Origin: an uncultured Microbacterium sp.
Lineage (GTDB): Bacteria; Actinomycetota; Actinomycetes; Actinomycetales; Microbacteriaceae
Length of the DNA: 64,000 bases
Assembly (NCBI RefSeq): GCF_947488465.1
Contig: NZ_CANKZA010000001.1
Span: 372,001-436,000, forward strand
Reading direction: 5' to 3'
In this document: in pieces, positions 1 to 8,152 of the stretch
Layout of the letters: every line of letters starts with the position of its first letter
Position numbering within the stretch: position 1 is the stretch's first letter
Made by a program: the position numbers and the translations under genes
Notes under the pieces: model-generated
Told to the model about the DNA's origin: nothing
Seen by the model: the letters and a program-made list of their open reading frames with translations, nothing else
Databases searched by the model: none

Positions 1-106
1 CCTCACGGGAACCCCGGCGGGCATTGGGCCGTTCGACGCGGGTCAGAGCGTCGAAGTGGAGATCACCGGGCTGGGCGTGCTGCGCAATCCTGCCCGCAAT
101 GCCTGA
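1..106 (+). CDS. Fumarylacetoacetate hydrolase family protein, C-terminal end (partial)
   Basis: Only the last 34 codons are inside the window, read in the frame beginning at base 2 and ending at TGA 104-106. The fragment contains TGTPAGIGPFDAGQ followed by VEVEITGLGVLRNP, which is the C-terminal signature of the FAH / 2-hydroxyhepta-2,4-diene-1,7-dioate isomerase superfamily, where the G-T-P-x-G-(I/V)-G loop lies near the metal and substrate site. Members of the family hydrolyse or isomerise beta-diketo acids in a Mg2+/Mn2+-dependent way. The stop codon overlaps the start of the following transporter gene, so the two are probably cotranscribed. Substrate cannot be judged from the fragment; the start lies upstream of the window. 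Confidence 0.8.
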   Translation, partial: LTGTPAGIGPFDAGQSVEVEITGLGVLRNPARNA

Positions 107-1331
107 CGCCACGCTCACCTCGGGTGACGTCGAGAGCATCCAGCGTCGTACCGTCCGCGTCCTGGCCGCCGGGCAGGTTCTCGGGGGCATCGCCTTCGGC
201 GCGACGGTGTCTCTCGGTGCCCTCCTGGCGGCGGACATCTCCGGTCAGGAGGCGCTGTCGGGTTTGGCCACGGCATCCGTCACGCTCGGTGCCGCCGTGT
301 GCGCCATCCCGCTCGCACGACTCGCAGATCGCCGCGGGCGTCGCCTCGCGCTGACCTTGGGGAACCTGTTCGCGCTCGTCGGCATCGCCGTGGTGCTCGC
401 CGCGGCGGGACAGCGACTCTTCCCCCTCCTGCTGGTGGGGGTCGTCCTGATCGGCGCCGGCAACGCGGGCAATCTGCAGTCGCGGTTCGCGGCGACCGAC
501 CTCGCCTCGACCGAGCGCCGCGGACGGGCGCTCGGCACTGTCGTGTGGGCGACGACCGTGGGGGGCGTGCTCGGGCCGTTGATGTTGACGCCGGGGGAGG
601 CGTTCGGCGCGGTGATCGGGATGCCGCCGCTCACCGGTGCGTATGCGTTCTCGATCGTCGCTCAGGTGGCCGCGCTCATCCTGTACCTCGTCGCACTCCG
701 TCCCGATCCGTTGCTGATCGCGCAACACCTGGCCCGCGGCGCCGAGGCGCGGCGAGAGCACATCGTCGAGGCCGATCGGCCCGTCGTCGCGCGTTTCGCG
801 ATCTTCGCCGTGTCCGGCTCGCACGTGGTGATGGCGTCGGTCATGGCGATGACACCGATCCATCTCGCTCACCTCGCGCCCGATCATGTGACGCTCATCG
901 TCGGCACGACGATCGCCCTGCACGTCTTCGGGATGTACGGCCTCTCGCCGGTGTTCGGGCTGCTTGCCGACCGGTGGGGGCGGACCTCGACGATCCTGCT
1001 CGGGCAGGGGCTGTTGGCGGCATCCCTGCTCACCGCGGCACTGGCACCGACCTCGCAATGGGCGGTGCTGGTGGCACTGTTCCTGCTGGGTGTCGGGTGG
1101 AGTGCCGCGACCGTCGCGGGGGCCGCGCTTCTCACCGAAAGCACCCTCACGGCCATGCGGCCACGCCGGCAGGGCCTGAGCGACACGATCATGACATCCA
1201 GTGCGGCGGTCGGCGCCGTGCTCGCCGGGATCGTCCTCAGCCAGATCGGCTACGGCGGTCTCGCGCTCGTCGCGCTGATCGTGGTTGTCGCTGTGACCGT
1301 ACTGTCGCCCTACGCGCGCGTCGGCCGCTGA
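99..1331 (+). CDS. MFS transporter
   Basis: A 410-residue hydrophobic protein with about twelve predicted membrane segments and a central charged loop (about residues 205-225, with REHIVEADRP), the usual two-bundle architecture of the major facilitator superfamily. The loop LARLADRRGRRLAL after segment 2 and LLADRWGRTST in the second half match the MFS loop 2-3 and 8-9 signature (G/L-x-x-x-D-R-x-G-R-R/K). The start chosen is ATG 99, overlapping the TGA of the upstream FAH-like gene; an upstream in-frame ATG would extend far into that gene. The closely packed class V aminotransferase gene lies convergently 3 bp downstream. Substrate is unknown; small-molecule or drug/metabolite efflux is the usual guess but is not shown by the sequence. 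Confidence 0.85.
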   Translation: MPDATLTSGDVESIQRRTVRVLAAGQVLGGIAFGATVSLGALLAADISGQEALSGLATASVTLGAAVCAIPLARLADRRGRRLALTLGNLFALVGIAVVLAAAGQRLFPLLLVGVVLIGAGNAGNLQSRFAATDLASTERRGRALGTVVWATTVGGVLGPLMLTPGEAFGAVIGMPPLTGAYAFSIVAQVAALILYLVALRPDPLLIAQHLARGAEARREHIVEADRPVVARFAIFAVSGSHVVMASVMAMTPIHLAHLAPDHVTLIVGTTIALHVFGMYGLSPVFGLLADRWGRTSTILLGQGLLAASLLTAALAPTSQWAVLVALFLLGVGWSAATVAGAALLTESTLTAMRPRRQGLSDTIMTSSAAVGAVLAGIVLSQIGYGGLALVALIVVVAVTVLSPYARVGR

Positions 1332-1334
1332 CCC

Positions 1335-2399
1335 TCAGCGCCCGAGCGCGGCCGCGGCACGCTCGACATCGGCAAGATCGTTGAACACGTGGAATGCGAC
1401 ACGGGCACTGCCGTTGCGGCCCGATGCCGTGATCCCGGCAGCGCTCAAGCGGGCAAGATCAGTGCCGCCGGCATCCGGCCAGGTCACGATGGCGCTGGCG
1501 CGTTCGGGGGCGGGGAGCGCGAGTCGAGCTCGAAACGATGCAGCCAACGCCGTGACGTACGCGTGGACGGCGGTCATATCGGTCTCGGCGAAAGCGCGCA
1601 GCGCCGGCTCCGCGCCGACGAACGCCTGCCACGCCGGTGACACGTCGAAGCGGCGGGCGCACCCGGCCAACGGGGCATCGCCGCCGTAGCACGAGGCCCA
1701 CGGGTCGTCGCCCGCGTACCATCCGGCGTGCGCGGGGCGGAGGCCCCGTGCGAAGTCTTCGGACAGCGTGAGGAACGCGACGCCCCGTGGTGCGCACAGC
1801 CATTTGTAGGCGTGGCAGACCAGAGCATCGAAACGGGCCGCGGTCACCGGCATCCACCCGACGGCTTGCGTCGCATCGCACAGGGTTCGCGCGCCGACAC
1901 GTGCGGCCGCCGCGCAGATGGCGTCGGCGTCGGCGACGGCACCGGATGCAGACTGCACGAGCGAGAAGGCGACGAGCGACGTTGCGGTCGTCACTTCGGC
2001 CGCGAGATCGGCGAGTGGCACGGGGCGTACGTGCACGCCACGTCCGGCGTGCACGAACGGCAGGACCAGCGAGGAGAACTCGTGTTCGGGGACGAGAACC
2101 TCGGCGCCGTCGGGGAGGGATGCCGCAATGAGTGAGACCTGGACGGATGTCTGCGACCCGATGGCGACGCGATCGGTCGCCACCCCCACAAGTGACGCGA
2201 AGTGAGCGCGGGTCGCTTCGACGGCGCGACAATATTCGTCGACGTCGGGGCGGCGGGAGTACTCCGCGGCCACCGCGTCGCGGGTGCCGGCGGTGGGGAG
2301 GCCCGCGGTGCAGGCGGCGAGGTAGCCCGCGGGTGCGGTGAACTGAGCGCGCAGGGGCGCCAGACTGTCTCTCGTCGCGAGCATCATGTGATCCAGCAT
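1335..2399 (-). CDS. PLP-dependent aminotransferase class V family protein
   Basis: A 354-residue fold-type I PLP enzyme related to cysteine desulfurases and kynureninases. Visible motifs are the cofactor-anchoring Asp in LCDATQAVG (about residue 175) and the Schiff-base lysine in HAYKWLCAPRG (K199), in the expected order and spacing. The family removes or transfers amino or sulfur groups from amino acids; the exact substrate is not readable. The start is ATG 2399, but ATG 2387 or 2384 (MMLATRD or MLATRD) lies a few bases after a GGATCAC stretch and is an equally good candidate. It is transcribed divergently from a LysR regulator across about 70 bp holding two palindromes, so regulation by that LysR protein is likely. 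Confidence 0.8.
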   Translation of the reverse strand: MLDHMMLATRDSLAPLRAQFTAPAGYLAACTAGLPTAGTRDAVAAEYSRRPDVDEYCRAVEATRAHFASLVGVATDRVAIGSQTSVQVSLIAASLPDGAEVLVPEHEFSSLVLPFVHAGRGVHVRPVPLADLAAEVTTATSLVAFSLVQSASGAVADADAICAAAARVGARTLCDATQAVGWMPVTAARFDALVCHAYKWLCAPRGVAFLTLSEDFARGLRPAHAGWYAGDDPWASCYGGDAPLAGCARRFDVSPAWQAFVGAEPALRAFAETDMTAVHAYVTALAASFRARLALPAPERASAIVTWPDAGGTDLARLSAAGITASGRNGSARVAFHVFNDLADVERAAAALGR

Positions 2400-2413
2400 C
2401 CTTGTAACGCACG

Positions 2414-2449
2414 CATAGGTCTATGGCAGGTATTGCATGAAAGGCATGC
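2414..2449. promoter_or_regulatory. Two palindromes between divergent aminotransferase and LysR genes (candidate LysR operators)
   Basis: CATAG-GT-CTATG at 2414-2425 is a perfect 12-bp palindrome, and GCATG-AAAGG-CATGC at 2435-2449 is a second inverted repeat with a 5-nt spacer. Both sit in the short shared promoter region. LysR-type regulators usually bind a recognition site and an activation site side by side in such divergent regions. The assignment is inference from position and symmetry. Confidence 0.5.
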
Positions 2450-2468
2450 TTGCTGCTTATGTGAATTC

Positions 2469-3440
2469 ATGGCTGAGAGCGATCCGGATTTCGACGTCCA
2501 GACCCTGCGGGTCGTCCGTGCCATCGCCGACACCGGCTCGCTCACCGGCGCGGCGGACGCGCTCGGGTACAGCCAGCCCGCACTGAGCCAGCAGATGAGG
2601 AGACTCGAGCAGCGGCTCGGCGTGCCGGTCGTCGAGCGCGTCGGACGCACGTTGCGGCTGACCGAGGCGGGACGGATCCTTGCCCGGCATGCTCCGGCAG
2701 TCACCACCGCGCTTGATGCCGCGGCCGGGGAACTCGCGGAGCTCCGGGGCCTGCGATCGGCGACCGTCCGCGTCGTCGGCTTCCCCTCCGCGTCGCCGAC
2801 GGTGATTCCGCGGATGATCGCCCGGCTCGGCGTTGTGGCACCCGGAATCACGCTGACCTACGTCGAGGCCGAACCTCCCGAAGCCGTGGAGGCCGTGCGG
2901 GAAGATCGCAGTGACATCGCGCTCACCTTCAGCTACCCGGGGGATCGGGACGACCCGCACGGCGCCAGCGCACGCGGTCTGTCGGTCACCGACGTGGGAA
3001 GCGACGATCTCCTGCTGGTCTTGCCGGCCGATCATGCGCGCGCGGGTGAGGAGCGCCCGAGCCTGTCATCGTTTGCGGATGAGAACTGGATCGCGGGTTG
3101 TCCGCGATGCCGTGGCCATCTTCTCCAGGTGTGCGAGCGCGCGGGATTCACCCCCCGGATCGGGTTCGAAACCGACAACATCGCGGCGGTCGAGAGCTTG
3201 GTGGCGCACGGCACAGGTGTCGCGACGCTACCGAAGCTGGCTGTGGCATCCTTCCCCGTTTTGCCCGGAATCATCACGAGGCCATTGTCCGACGCGCACA
3301 CCCGCACGCTTCACGCCATCACCGCCCACGGCGCCGAGCGGGTGCCGGCTGTCGCGGCGGTGCTGGCGGCGATGCGGGACGTCGTCGATGCCGTGACGGG
3401 GACGGGTCAGGCCGTGGGTGGGGGCGTAGCCGCGAACTAG
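2469..3440 (+). CDS. LysR family transcriptional regulator
   Basis: A 323-residue regulator. The N-terminal winged helix-turn-helix reads [20 protein letters not shown], then [20 protein letters not shown], the canonical LysR HTH (about residues 8-66). A linker helix and a periplasmic-binding-protein-like effector domain follow (about residues 95-300), with the domain-start pattern [19 protein letters not shown] 2469 is the start because it gives the standard few residues before the HTH; the frame extends much further upstream but those codons overlap the divergent aminotransferase. Its neighbours suggest it controls the aminotransferase gene and perhaps itself. The effector is unknown. Its TAG stop codon is also the first half of the -10 element of gltX. 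Confidence 0.9.
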   Translation: MAESDPDFDVQTLRVVRAIADTGSLTGAADALGYSQPALSQQMRRLEQRLGVPVVERVGRTLRLTEAGRILARHAPAVTTALDAAAGELAELRGLRSATVRVVGFPSASPTVIPRMIARLGVVAPGITLTYVEAEPPEAVEAVREDRSDIALTFSYPGDRDDPHGASARGLSVTDVGSDDLLLVLPADHARAGEERPSLSSFADENWIAGCPRCRGHLLQVCERAGFTPRIGFETDNIAAVESLVAHGTGVATLPKLAVASFPVLPGIITRPLSDAHTRTLHAITAHGAERVPAVAAVLAAMRDVVDAVTGTGQAVGGGVAAN

Positions 3441-3451
3441 ACTGGGCACGA
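3438..3451 (+). promoter_or_regulatory. -10 element of gltX, leaderless spacing
   Basis: TAGACT at 3438-3443 ends 7 bases before the gltX ATG at 3451, placing the expected transcription start on or next to the A of the start codon. There is no Shine-Dalgarno sequence between them. The TAG is also the stop codon of the LysR gene. Confidence 0.5.
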
Positions 3452-4965
3452 TGCCTTCCTCGATCGATCCCCGAACCACCACCGCCAGCGGAACCGACGT
3501 CCGCGTGCGGTTCTGCCCATCGCCCACCGGCCTGCCGCACGTCGGCATGATCCGCACGGCGCTCTACAACTGGGCCTACGCCCGGCACACCGGTGGCAAG
3601 CTCATCTTCCGCGTCGAAGACACCGACGCGGCACGCGACAGTGAGGAAAGCTACCACCAGCTCGTCGATGCGCTCACGTGGCTCAAGATCGACTGGGACG
3701 AGGGCGTCGAGAAGGGCGGTCCGCACGGCCCGTACCGCCAGTCGCAGCGCGGCGAGATCTACGCCGACGTTCTGCAGAAGCTCATCGCATCCGGCGCTGT
3801 GTACGAGTCCTACTCCACTGCCGAAGAGATCGATGCGCGCAATGTTGCCGCCGGCCGGGCAAAACAGCTCGGCTACGACAACCACGACCGTCACCTGACC
3901 GACGATCAGAAGGAAGCCTTCCGCGCCGAGGGCCGCGAGCCCGCGTGGCGTCTGCGCGTGCCGGAGCACGATCTGACCTACGTCGACCTGATCCGCGGTG
4001 AGGTCACGTTTCCGGCCGGGTCCTTCCCCGATTTCGTCGTCGTGCGCGCGGGTGGCCAGTCGCTGTACACATTCACGAACCCGGTCGATGACGCGCTCAT
4101 GGGCATTACCCACGTCATCCGCGGCGAGGACCTCATGCCCTCGACGGCTCGTCAGTTGGCGCTGTACGCCGCGCTCAACGACGCCGGTGTGACGGATTTC
4201 GTCCCCCGCTTCGGTCACATGCCGCTTGTACTGGGGGAGACCGGCAACAAGAAGCTCTCCAAGCGTGACCCGCAGGCCGACCTCTTCCTGCAGCGGGACA
4301 AGGGCTTCATCCACGAGGGGCTTCTGAACTACCTGGCACTTCTCGGGTGGTCGATCGCCGCCGACCGTGACATCTTCTCGCTCGACGAGTTCATCGCCGC
4401 GTTCGACATCACCGACGTCAACCCGAACCCCGCCCGCTTCGATCAGAAGAAGGCGGAGTCCATCAACGGAGACCACATCCGGATGCTGGAGCCCGCGGAC
4501 TTCGCGAGCCGGCTGGTGCCGTACCTTGCCGCGGAAGGGCTCGTCTCGGAGGCGCCGACGGCGGCGCAGCAGGAGATCCTCGATGCGGCGGCACCGCTCG
4601 TGCAGGAGCGCATGCAACTCCTGGGTGAAGCGCCGGGCTTGCTCGGCTTCCTGTTCCGTGACGAGGTCGTCTACGACGAGGACGCGCTGAAGGGGCTCCC
4701 GGCCAACGCCGGCGAGGTCCTGGTCGCTTCGGTCGGCGCACTCGAACTCGTTCCGGCGCAGGACTTCACGGCGGCAGCGGTGCAGGGCGCCCTCGCAGCG
4801 GCGCTGATCGACGGGCTCGCACTCAAGCCCCGTGTTGCGTACGGTCCCTTGCGGGTGGCGGTCAGTGGCCGGCGCATCTCGCCGCCGCTGTTCGAATCGA
4901 TGGAGCTTCTCGGTAAGGACGAGTCCGTCCGGCGCCTGGCGGCGCTGGTCGATCGGGTCGGCTGA
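3451..4965 (+). CDS. gltX: Glutamate--tRNA ligase
   Basis: Class I aminoacyl-tRNA synthetase that charges tRNA-Glu with glutamate in the cytosol (504 residues, usual length). The class I HIGH-type motif appears as [10 protein letters not shown] (about residues 23-32) and the second signature as KKLSKRD (about residue 268), both in place. The catalytic domain is followed by the alpha-helical anticodon-binding domain. Actinobacteria lacking GlnRS usually use this enzyme also to mischarge tRNA-Gln for the GatCAB amidotransferase; that is family knowledge, but it makes the tRNA-Gln gene immediately downstream noteworthy. No Shine-Dalgarno is seen; a TAGACT -10 element 7 nt before the ATG suggests a leaderless message. 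Confidence 0.97.
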   Translation: MPSSIDPRTTTASGTDVRVRFCPSPTGLPHVGMIRTALYNWAYARHTGGKLIFRVEDTDAARDSEESYHQLVDALTWLKIDWDEGVEKGGPHGPYRQSQRGEIYADVLQKLIASGAVYESYSTAEEIDARNVAAGRAKQLGYDNHDRHLTDDQKEAFRAEGREPAWRLRVPEHDLTYVDLIRGEVTFPAGSFPDFVVVRAGGQSLYTFTNPVDDALMGITHVIRGEDLMPSTARQLALYAALNDAGVTDFVPRFGHMPLVLGETGNKKLSKRDPQADLFLQRDKGFIHEGLLNYLALLGWSIAADRDIFSLDEFIAAFDITDVNPNPARFDQKKAESINGDHIRMLEPADFASRLVPYLAAEGLVSEAPTAAQQEILDAAAPLVQERMQLLGEAPGLLGFLFRDEVVYDEDALKGLPANAGEVLVASVGALELVPAQDFTAAAVQGALAAALIDGLALKPRVAYGPLRVAVSGRRISPPLFESMELLGKDESVRRLAALVDRVG

Positions 4966-4977
4966 CGCGCCGCGGGT

Positions 4978-5006
4978 TTGGCTGAGCCCCGTGCGTGGGC
5001 TAAGCT
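4978..5006 (+). promoter_or_regulatory. Promoter of tRNA-Gln
   Basis: TTGGCT (4978-4983), a 17-bp spacer, then TAAGCT (5001-5006): near-consensus housekeeping sigma elements. The expected start is about 25 nt before the mature tRNA 5' end. Confidence 0.65.
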
Positions 5007-5037
5007 TGATCTTCGGTACGGCTTCGGCCTGAACCCT

Positions 5038-5109
5038 TGGGGTATGGTGTAATTGGCAACACGGAGGTTTCTGGTACCTTTGTTCTTGGTTCGAGTCCAG
5101 GTACCCCAG
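5038..5109 (+). tRNA. tRNA-Gln (anticodon CTG)
   Basis: A 72-nt cloverleaf can be folded by eye. The acceptor strands TGGGGTA (5038-5044) and TACCCCA (5102-5108) pair fully. The anticodon stem GAGGT/ACCTT, with one imperfect pair, closes a 7-nt loop TTCTGGT carrying CTG, and the T loop reads GGTTCGAGTCC. The discriminator base is G5109, as expected for tRNA-Gln. The CCA end is not encoded. A promoter lies upstream and a strong terminator begins 7 nt downstream, so it is a single-gene unit. Confidence 0.95.
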
Positions 5110-5115
5110 CAAGTG

Positions 5116-5143
5116 AAAAACCCCCGCTCAGGCGGGGGTTTTT
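5116..5143. terminator. Rho-independent terminator after tRNA-Gln
   Basis: A 12-bp perfect stem, AAAAACCCCCGC / GCGGGGGTTTTT, with a TCAG loop. The A and T tracts on each side make it usable in both directions, which also serves the convergent restriction-like gene ending at 5156. Confidence 0.9.
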
Positions 5144-5155
5144 GCATGCTCCGAA

Positions 5156-7183
5156 TCACTTCATCGCGTCGCCGATATACGAGTACTTGAGGAAAACCTC
5201 GCTCGCCCAGCCGGCCTCCTCCAGGACACCCTGGACGGCGGTGAGCATGTACTTCGAATCCCATCCCATGTACAGGAACTGGCCGTCGGAGAGCTCGTCC
5301 CACTGCCCGTTCCACGCCATCGCCGGGTAGACAGGTCCGCCGCGTCGGTCACTGAAATCGATCACGCTCTGGCGCGAGTCGGCCCAGAGGCGCTGGAAGA
5401 TCCGGTTGAACAGGTACCGGACGTCGGGGACCTCCCAGTGCTCGCCGCGGTACTCGACATAGTCGAACTCCCGCTGCCAGCCGTGGGGCCAGCCGCGGCG
5501 CTTGCGGGCATCGAGGATCGGGGTGAGGTCGTCGTCGTCGATACTGACGAGCGCCGGTCGCCGCCACACGGTCATGAAGCGTTCGGTGAGCAGGGCCGTG
5601 CGGTTCGCGATGGATGCCGTTCCCCACACCGAGTTCTCCGCCACCTCGCGCGTCACCTCGAGCGCGCTGGCGGCGTACACATTGCGCTTCGCGGGGAACG
5701 CGGCGTCGAACGCGCGGTCGGCGAGTTCCGGCTCGAGCAAGGTGAGGTTTCCGAGCGTGTGCGCGAGCGCGCGGTGGCTGTTCTGTTCGTCGTCGGTGTA
5801 ATCCGCCCAGCGGCGTTCGCCGTCGCCGGTCCAGTCATCGCCCGGCGAGAGAGGGACGATGTGCTCGAGATCGAACGGCGCAAGGGGATCGGCATCCGCG
5901 AGGCGCCCGATCACGTAGCGTGCGTGGGGGAGCTCGGAGTACTTCAACCCCACGCGCGTGCGCTCATCCGAGGGCGTGATGCGAGCGATCGCCCGGGTGA
6001 GTTCCTCCGGTCCGAGCTCGGCGGCACGGCAGAGTCGGGCGATGAGGCGATCGGTCGGAATGCCGACGACGGTCCGGCGTAGCAAGAGGGACTGCAGGCG
6101 CTCGAACGCATCGATCAGCTCGGCGCGGCCGAGGAGACCGTGGAGGTGATCGTGGCAGAGACGCATCGCGAGCGGGGCCGTCTCGGGCCCGAACGTGCCG
6201 AGGAAGGCGAACTGGCGGGCCAGGACCGCGTCCGGAGCCTCGACCGGCTCACGCAGCATCCGGTAGATGCCCGCATACTCGCGCCACTGGGCGGCGCGCT
6301 GCCGGAGCGTGTCGACATCGAGACGCGGGAACTCGTGGCGGAATGCGTCGTACACACCGCGTTCGCCTGCGGCGGTGACTTCGCGGCCCGTCAGCATGAT
6401 CAGATAGTGACGCCAGAATGCGCCGATCTGGTCGCCGGTGCCCCGTTCGATGGGCACCCAGTACTCGTTCTCGATCTCGCTTTGCTCGGCGTGCGAGAGA
6501 CCCATCAGGACGTAATTGTGGATCAGCTCGTGGTCTCGGAGCGGTTCGCCGGTGGAGTTGAGGCTCTCGAAGATCTGCTGAGCGTTGGCGTGCGGGCCGA
6601 GAGTGATCGACACGTGCTCGAGTCGCTGGAGTCCGCGCCAGATGTCGGCGGCTTCCCCCGGCCGGATCTGGCTGCGGAAGAACGCGTAGTTGTCGTCGAA
6701 GCGTGATTCGCGACGCGCATCACCGGGGGAGCGGCGGCCGAGCACGACGCTTTCGAACACTTCGGCCCACGCACGGTGGGGACGCAGTTTCGTCCGATCG
6801 GAGTCGTCGGCTCGCACGAGCACCCGCGCGAGTTCGCGGGCGAGTTCCGGATCGTCGTCCTGCAGCGTGTGGTGCAAGGCGGCGATGAGGAGCATGAGCG
6901 TCGTGATGCGCTGTTGGCCGTCGATGAGGACGAGCTGTGCATCATCTCGGTCACGGGTGGACGCCGTGGAGAGAATCGACCCGATGAAGTGGGTGTGGGT
7001 GCCCGTGGCGTCGACGACGGCGCGTACATCGCCCAGGAGCTGTTCGCACGCGCCGATGTCCCAGCGATACTGGCGCTGATAGACCGGGACCACGATCGTG
7101 GTGTCGGATGCCGAGAGCCATCCAATGGTGTTGACCGCGGTCGCATCGACGTGCGAAGCGGCGACATTCGTGACGGTGCTCAT
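5156..7183 (-). CDS. DUF262 and DUF1524 (GmrSD-type) protein, putative type IV restriction enzyme
   Basis: A 675-residue protein with both halves of the GmrSD modification-dependent restriction family fused. The N-terminal DUF262 (ParB-like/ASCE) part has VPVYQRQYRW (33-41) and the nucleotide-binding signature LIDGQQRITT (86-95), then FESLNSTGEPL (205-215). The DUF1524 HNH-type nuclease part has FDLEHIVPLS (438-446) and LGNLTLLEP (477-485), supplying the H-x-x-P and Asn residues typical of the His-Me finger. About 120 residues at the C terminus (555-675) form a further domain I do not recognise. Characterised relatives (GmrSD, BrxU, SspE) cut modified or phage DNA using NTP hydrolysis; this function is inferred here. 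No modification genes are adjacent. Start ATG 7183 has GGAGAAC just upstream. It lies right behind tRNA-Gln, in a spot where flexible genes are common. Confidence 0.85.
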   Translation of the reverse strand: MSTVTNVAASHVDATAVNTIGWLSASDTTIVVPVYQRQYRWDIGACEQLLGDVRAVVDATGTHTHFIGSILSTASTRDRDDAQLVLIDGQQRITTLMLLIAALHHTLQDDDPELARELARVLVRADDSDRTKLRPHRAWAEVFESVVLGRRSPGDARRESRFDDNYAFFRSQIRPGEAADIWRGLQRLEHVSITLGPHANAQQIFESLNSTGEPLRDHELIHNYVLMGLSHAEQSEIENEYWVPIERGTGDQIGAFWRHYLIMLTGREVTAAGERGVYDAFRHEFPRLDVDTLRQRAAQWREYAGIYRMLREPVEAPDAVLARQFAFLGTFGPETAPLAMRLCHDHLHGLLGRAELIDAFERLQSLLLRRTVVGIPTDRLIARLCRAAELGPEELTRAIARITPSDERTRVGLKYSELPHARYVIGRLADADPLAPFDLEHIVPLSPGDDWTGDGERRWADYTDDEQNSHRALAHTLGNLTLLEPELADRAFDAAFPAKRNVYAASALEVTREVAENSVWGTASIANRTALLTERFMTVWRRPALVSIDDDDLTPILDARKRRGWPHGWQREFDYVEYRGEHWEVPDVRYLFNRIFQRLWADSRQSVIDFSDRRGGPVYPAMAWNGQWDELSDGQFLYMGWDSKYMLTAVQGVLEEAGWASEVFLKYSYIGDAMK

Positions 7184-7298
7184 GTTCTCCGAATCGCATC
7201 TCGCAGGTTTCGGACGAGTCTAATCAGGTTCACCAGAGGCCTCGGTAGGCTGGCCTTAGTTGGACCTGTAAAAACGCGCTGGTCCTCTACGAAAGGGC

Positions 7299-8084
7299 AT
7301 GACTCTCATCATGGGATACATCAAGTCTGCGGCACTGGAAGAGACGGGTTACGTCGTCCTCGACCGCTACAACAAAGAGATCGACCCGAAAGAATGGCTC
7401 GATGTCGAGTACAACGACTGGAAGAGCTCCGGCGACACTCGGTTCGCGCCGCTGGCCTCGGCCAAGGGTGAGATCGAGTGCAATGGCTTCTGGAACCACA
7501 AGCCCCCGCGCACCGACAAGGACGGCGTGTGGATCGACTCGCAGACCGAGAAGGCCCCCACGCTCACCCAGCGTGCGAAGGAGCCCGGCGCGAACGTCGG
7601 ACGCTGCCGCATCATCGAACTGCAGCCGAACACGTACGCGGACTGCCTGTACAACCTGCACCAGGACGACAACAACCGGCTGAACCCGGATGGCACCGGC
7701 TGGGTCGTCCGCGGATTCTTCAACCTCACGGACGACAAGACGAGCTATTTCGTGCTCCGCGAGAACCGCACGGACCCGAGCGAAGAGACGCGGATCGCTC
7801 TCCCGGCCGGTGCTCAGCTGATCGTCGACACGCAGCGCCTGTGGCACGCCGCGGCACACTACGGTGACGAGCCGCGCTACTGCCTCATCACTTCGTGGAC
7901 CAGCGGTCCCGAGCTCGACGCGTACATTGCGAAGTACAACGGCGTCAACAAGGTCGACAGTTATCCCGTCGACCAGGAGACGCTGGATGCCGGACAGGCT
8001 GAGCAGGCGCGACGTATTGCGGCCCGCGCCGCGGCCCTCGCCGCACGCGGCCAGGTCGAGGTCAACGTCATGAGCGAGGCCTGA
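7299..8084 (+). CDS. Putative 2-oxoglutarate/Fe(II) oxygenase-like protein
   Basis: A 261-residue protein with no strong named match that I recognise. The middle looks like a double-stranded beta-helix iron oxygenase: LHQDDNN supplies H121-x-D123, LWHAAAH supplies a distal His (H183), and EPRYCLITSW supplies an Arg ten residues later (R193), the order and spacing of the Fe-binding facial triad and 2-oxoglutarate-anchoring Arg. The C-terminal 50 residues are helical and Ala/Arg-rich. Two starts are possible, ATG 7299 and ATG 7311 (MGYIKS). A GAAAGGG stretch lies 1 nt before the first and 13 nt before the second, so neither has ideal spacing. Many aromatic and acidic residues and clean terminators on the downstream side suggest a stably expressed monocistronic gene. 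Substrate is unknown; the family call is inference from motifs only. Confidence 0.6.
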   Translation: MTLIMGYIKSAALEETGYVVLDRYNKEIDPKEWLDVEYNDWKSSGDTRFAPLASAKGEIECNGFWNHKPPRTDKDGVWIDSQTEKAPTLTQRAKEPGANVGRCRIIELQPNTYADCLYNLHQDDNNRLNPDGTGWVVRGFFNLTDDKTSYFVLRENRTDPSEETRIALPAGAQLIVDTQRLWHAAAHYGDEPRYCLITSWTSGPELDAYIAKYNGVNKVDSYPVDQETLDAGQAEQARRIAARAAALAARGQVEVNVMSEA

Positions 8085-8100
8085 CGCTTCGCTGCAATGA

Positions 8101-8134
8101 GAAGCGGTCCCGACCGGGTGGTCGGGACCGCTTC
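8101..8134. terminator. Bidirectional terminator between convergent genes
   Basis: A 15-bp perfect stem, GAAGCGGTCCCGACC / GGTCGGGACCGCTTC, with a 4-nt GGGT loop, 16 bp after the oxygenase-like gene and 18 bp before the end of the heptad-repeat gene on the other strand. Confidence 0.85.
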
Positions 8135-8152
8135 TTCGTGTGGCGCCGGAGA

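Noticed and set aside
3319..5112. Long open frame opposite gltX, and similar long frames opposite murA, recG, smc, tsf and the leuC region
   Set aside because: High-GC genes commonly leave the opposite strand open. These frames are Arg/His/Asp-rich, have no family motifs, lack ribosome sites and lie over well-identified genes.
5038..8100. Integrated island at tRNA-Gln with att duplication
   Set aside because: I looked for a second copy of the tRNA 3' end (GGTTCGAGTCCAGG) downstream and see none, and there is no integrase. Only the accessory-gene content hints at a variable slot.
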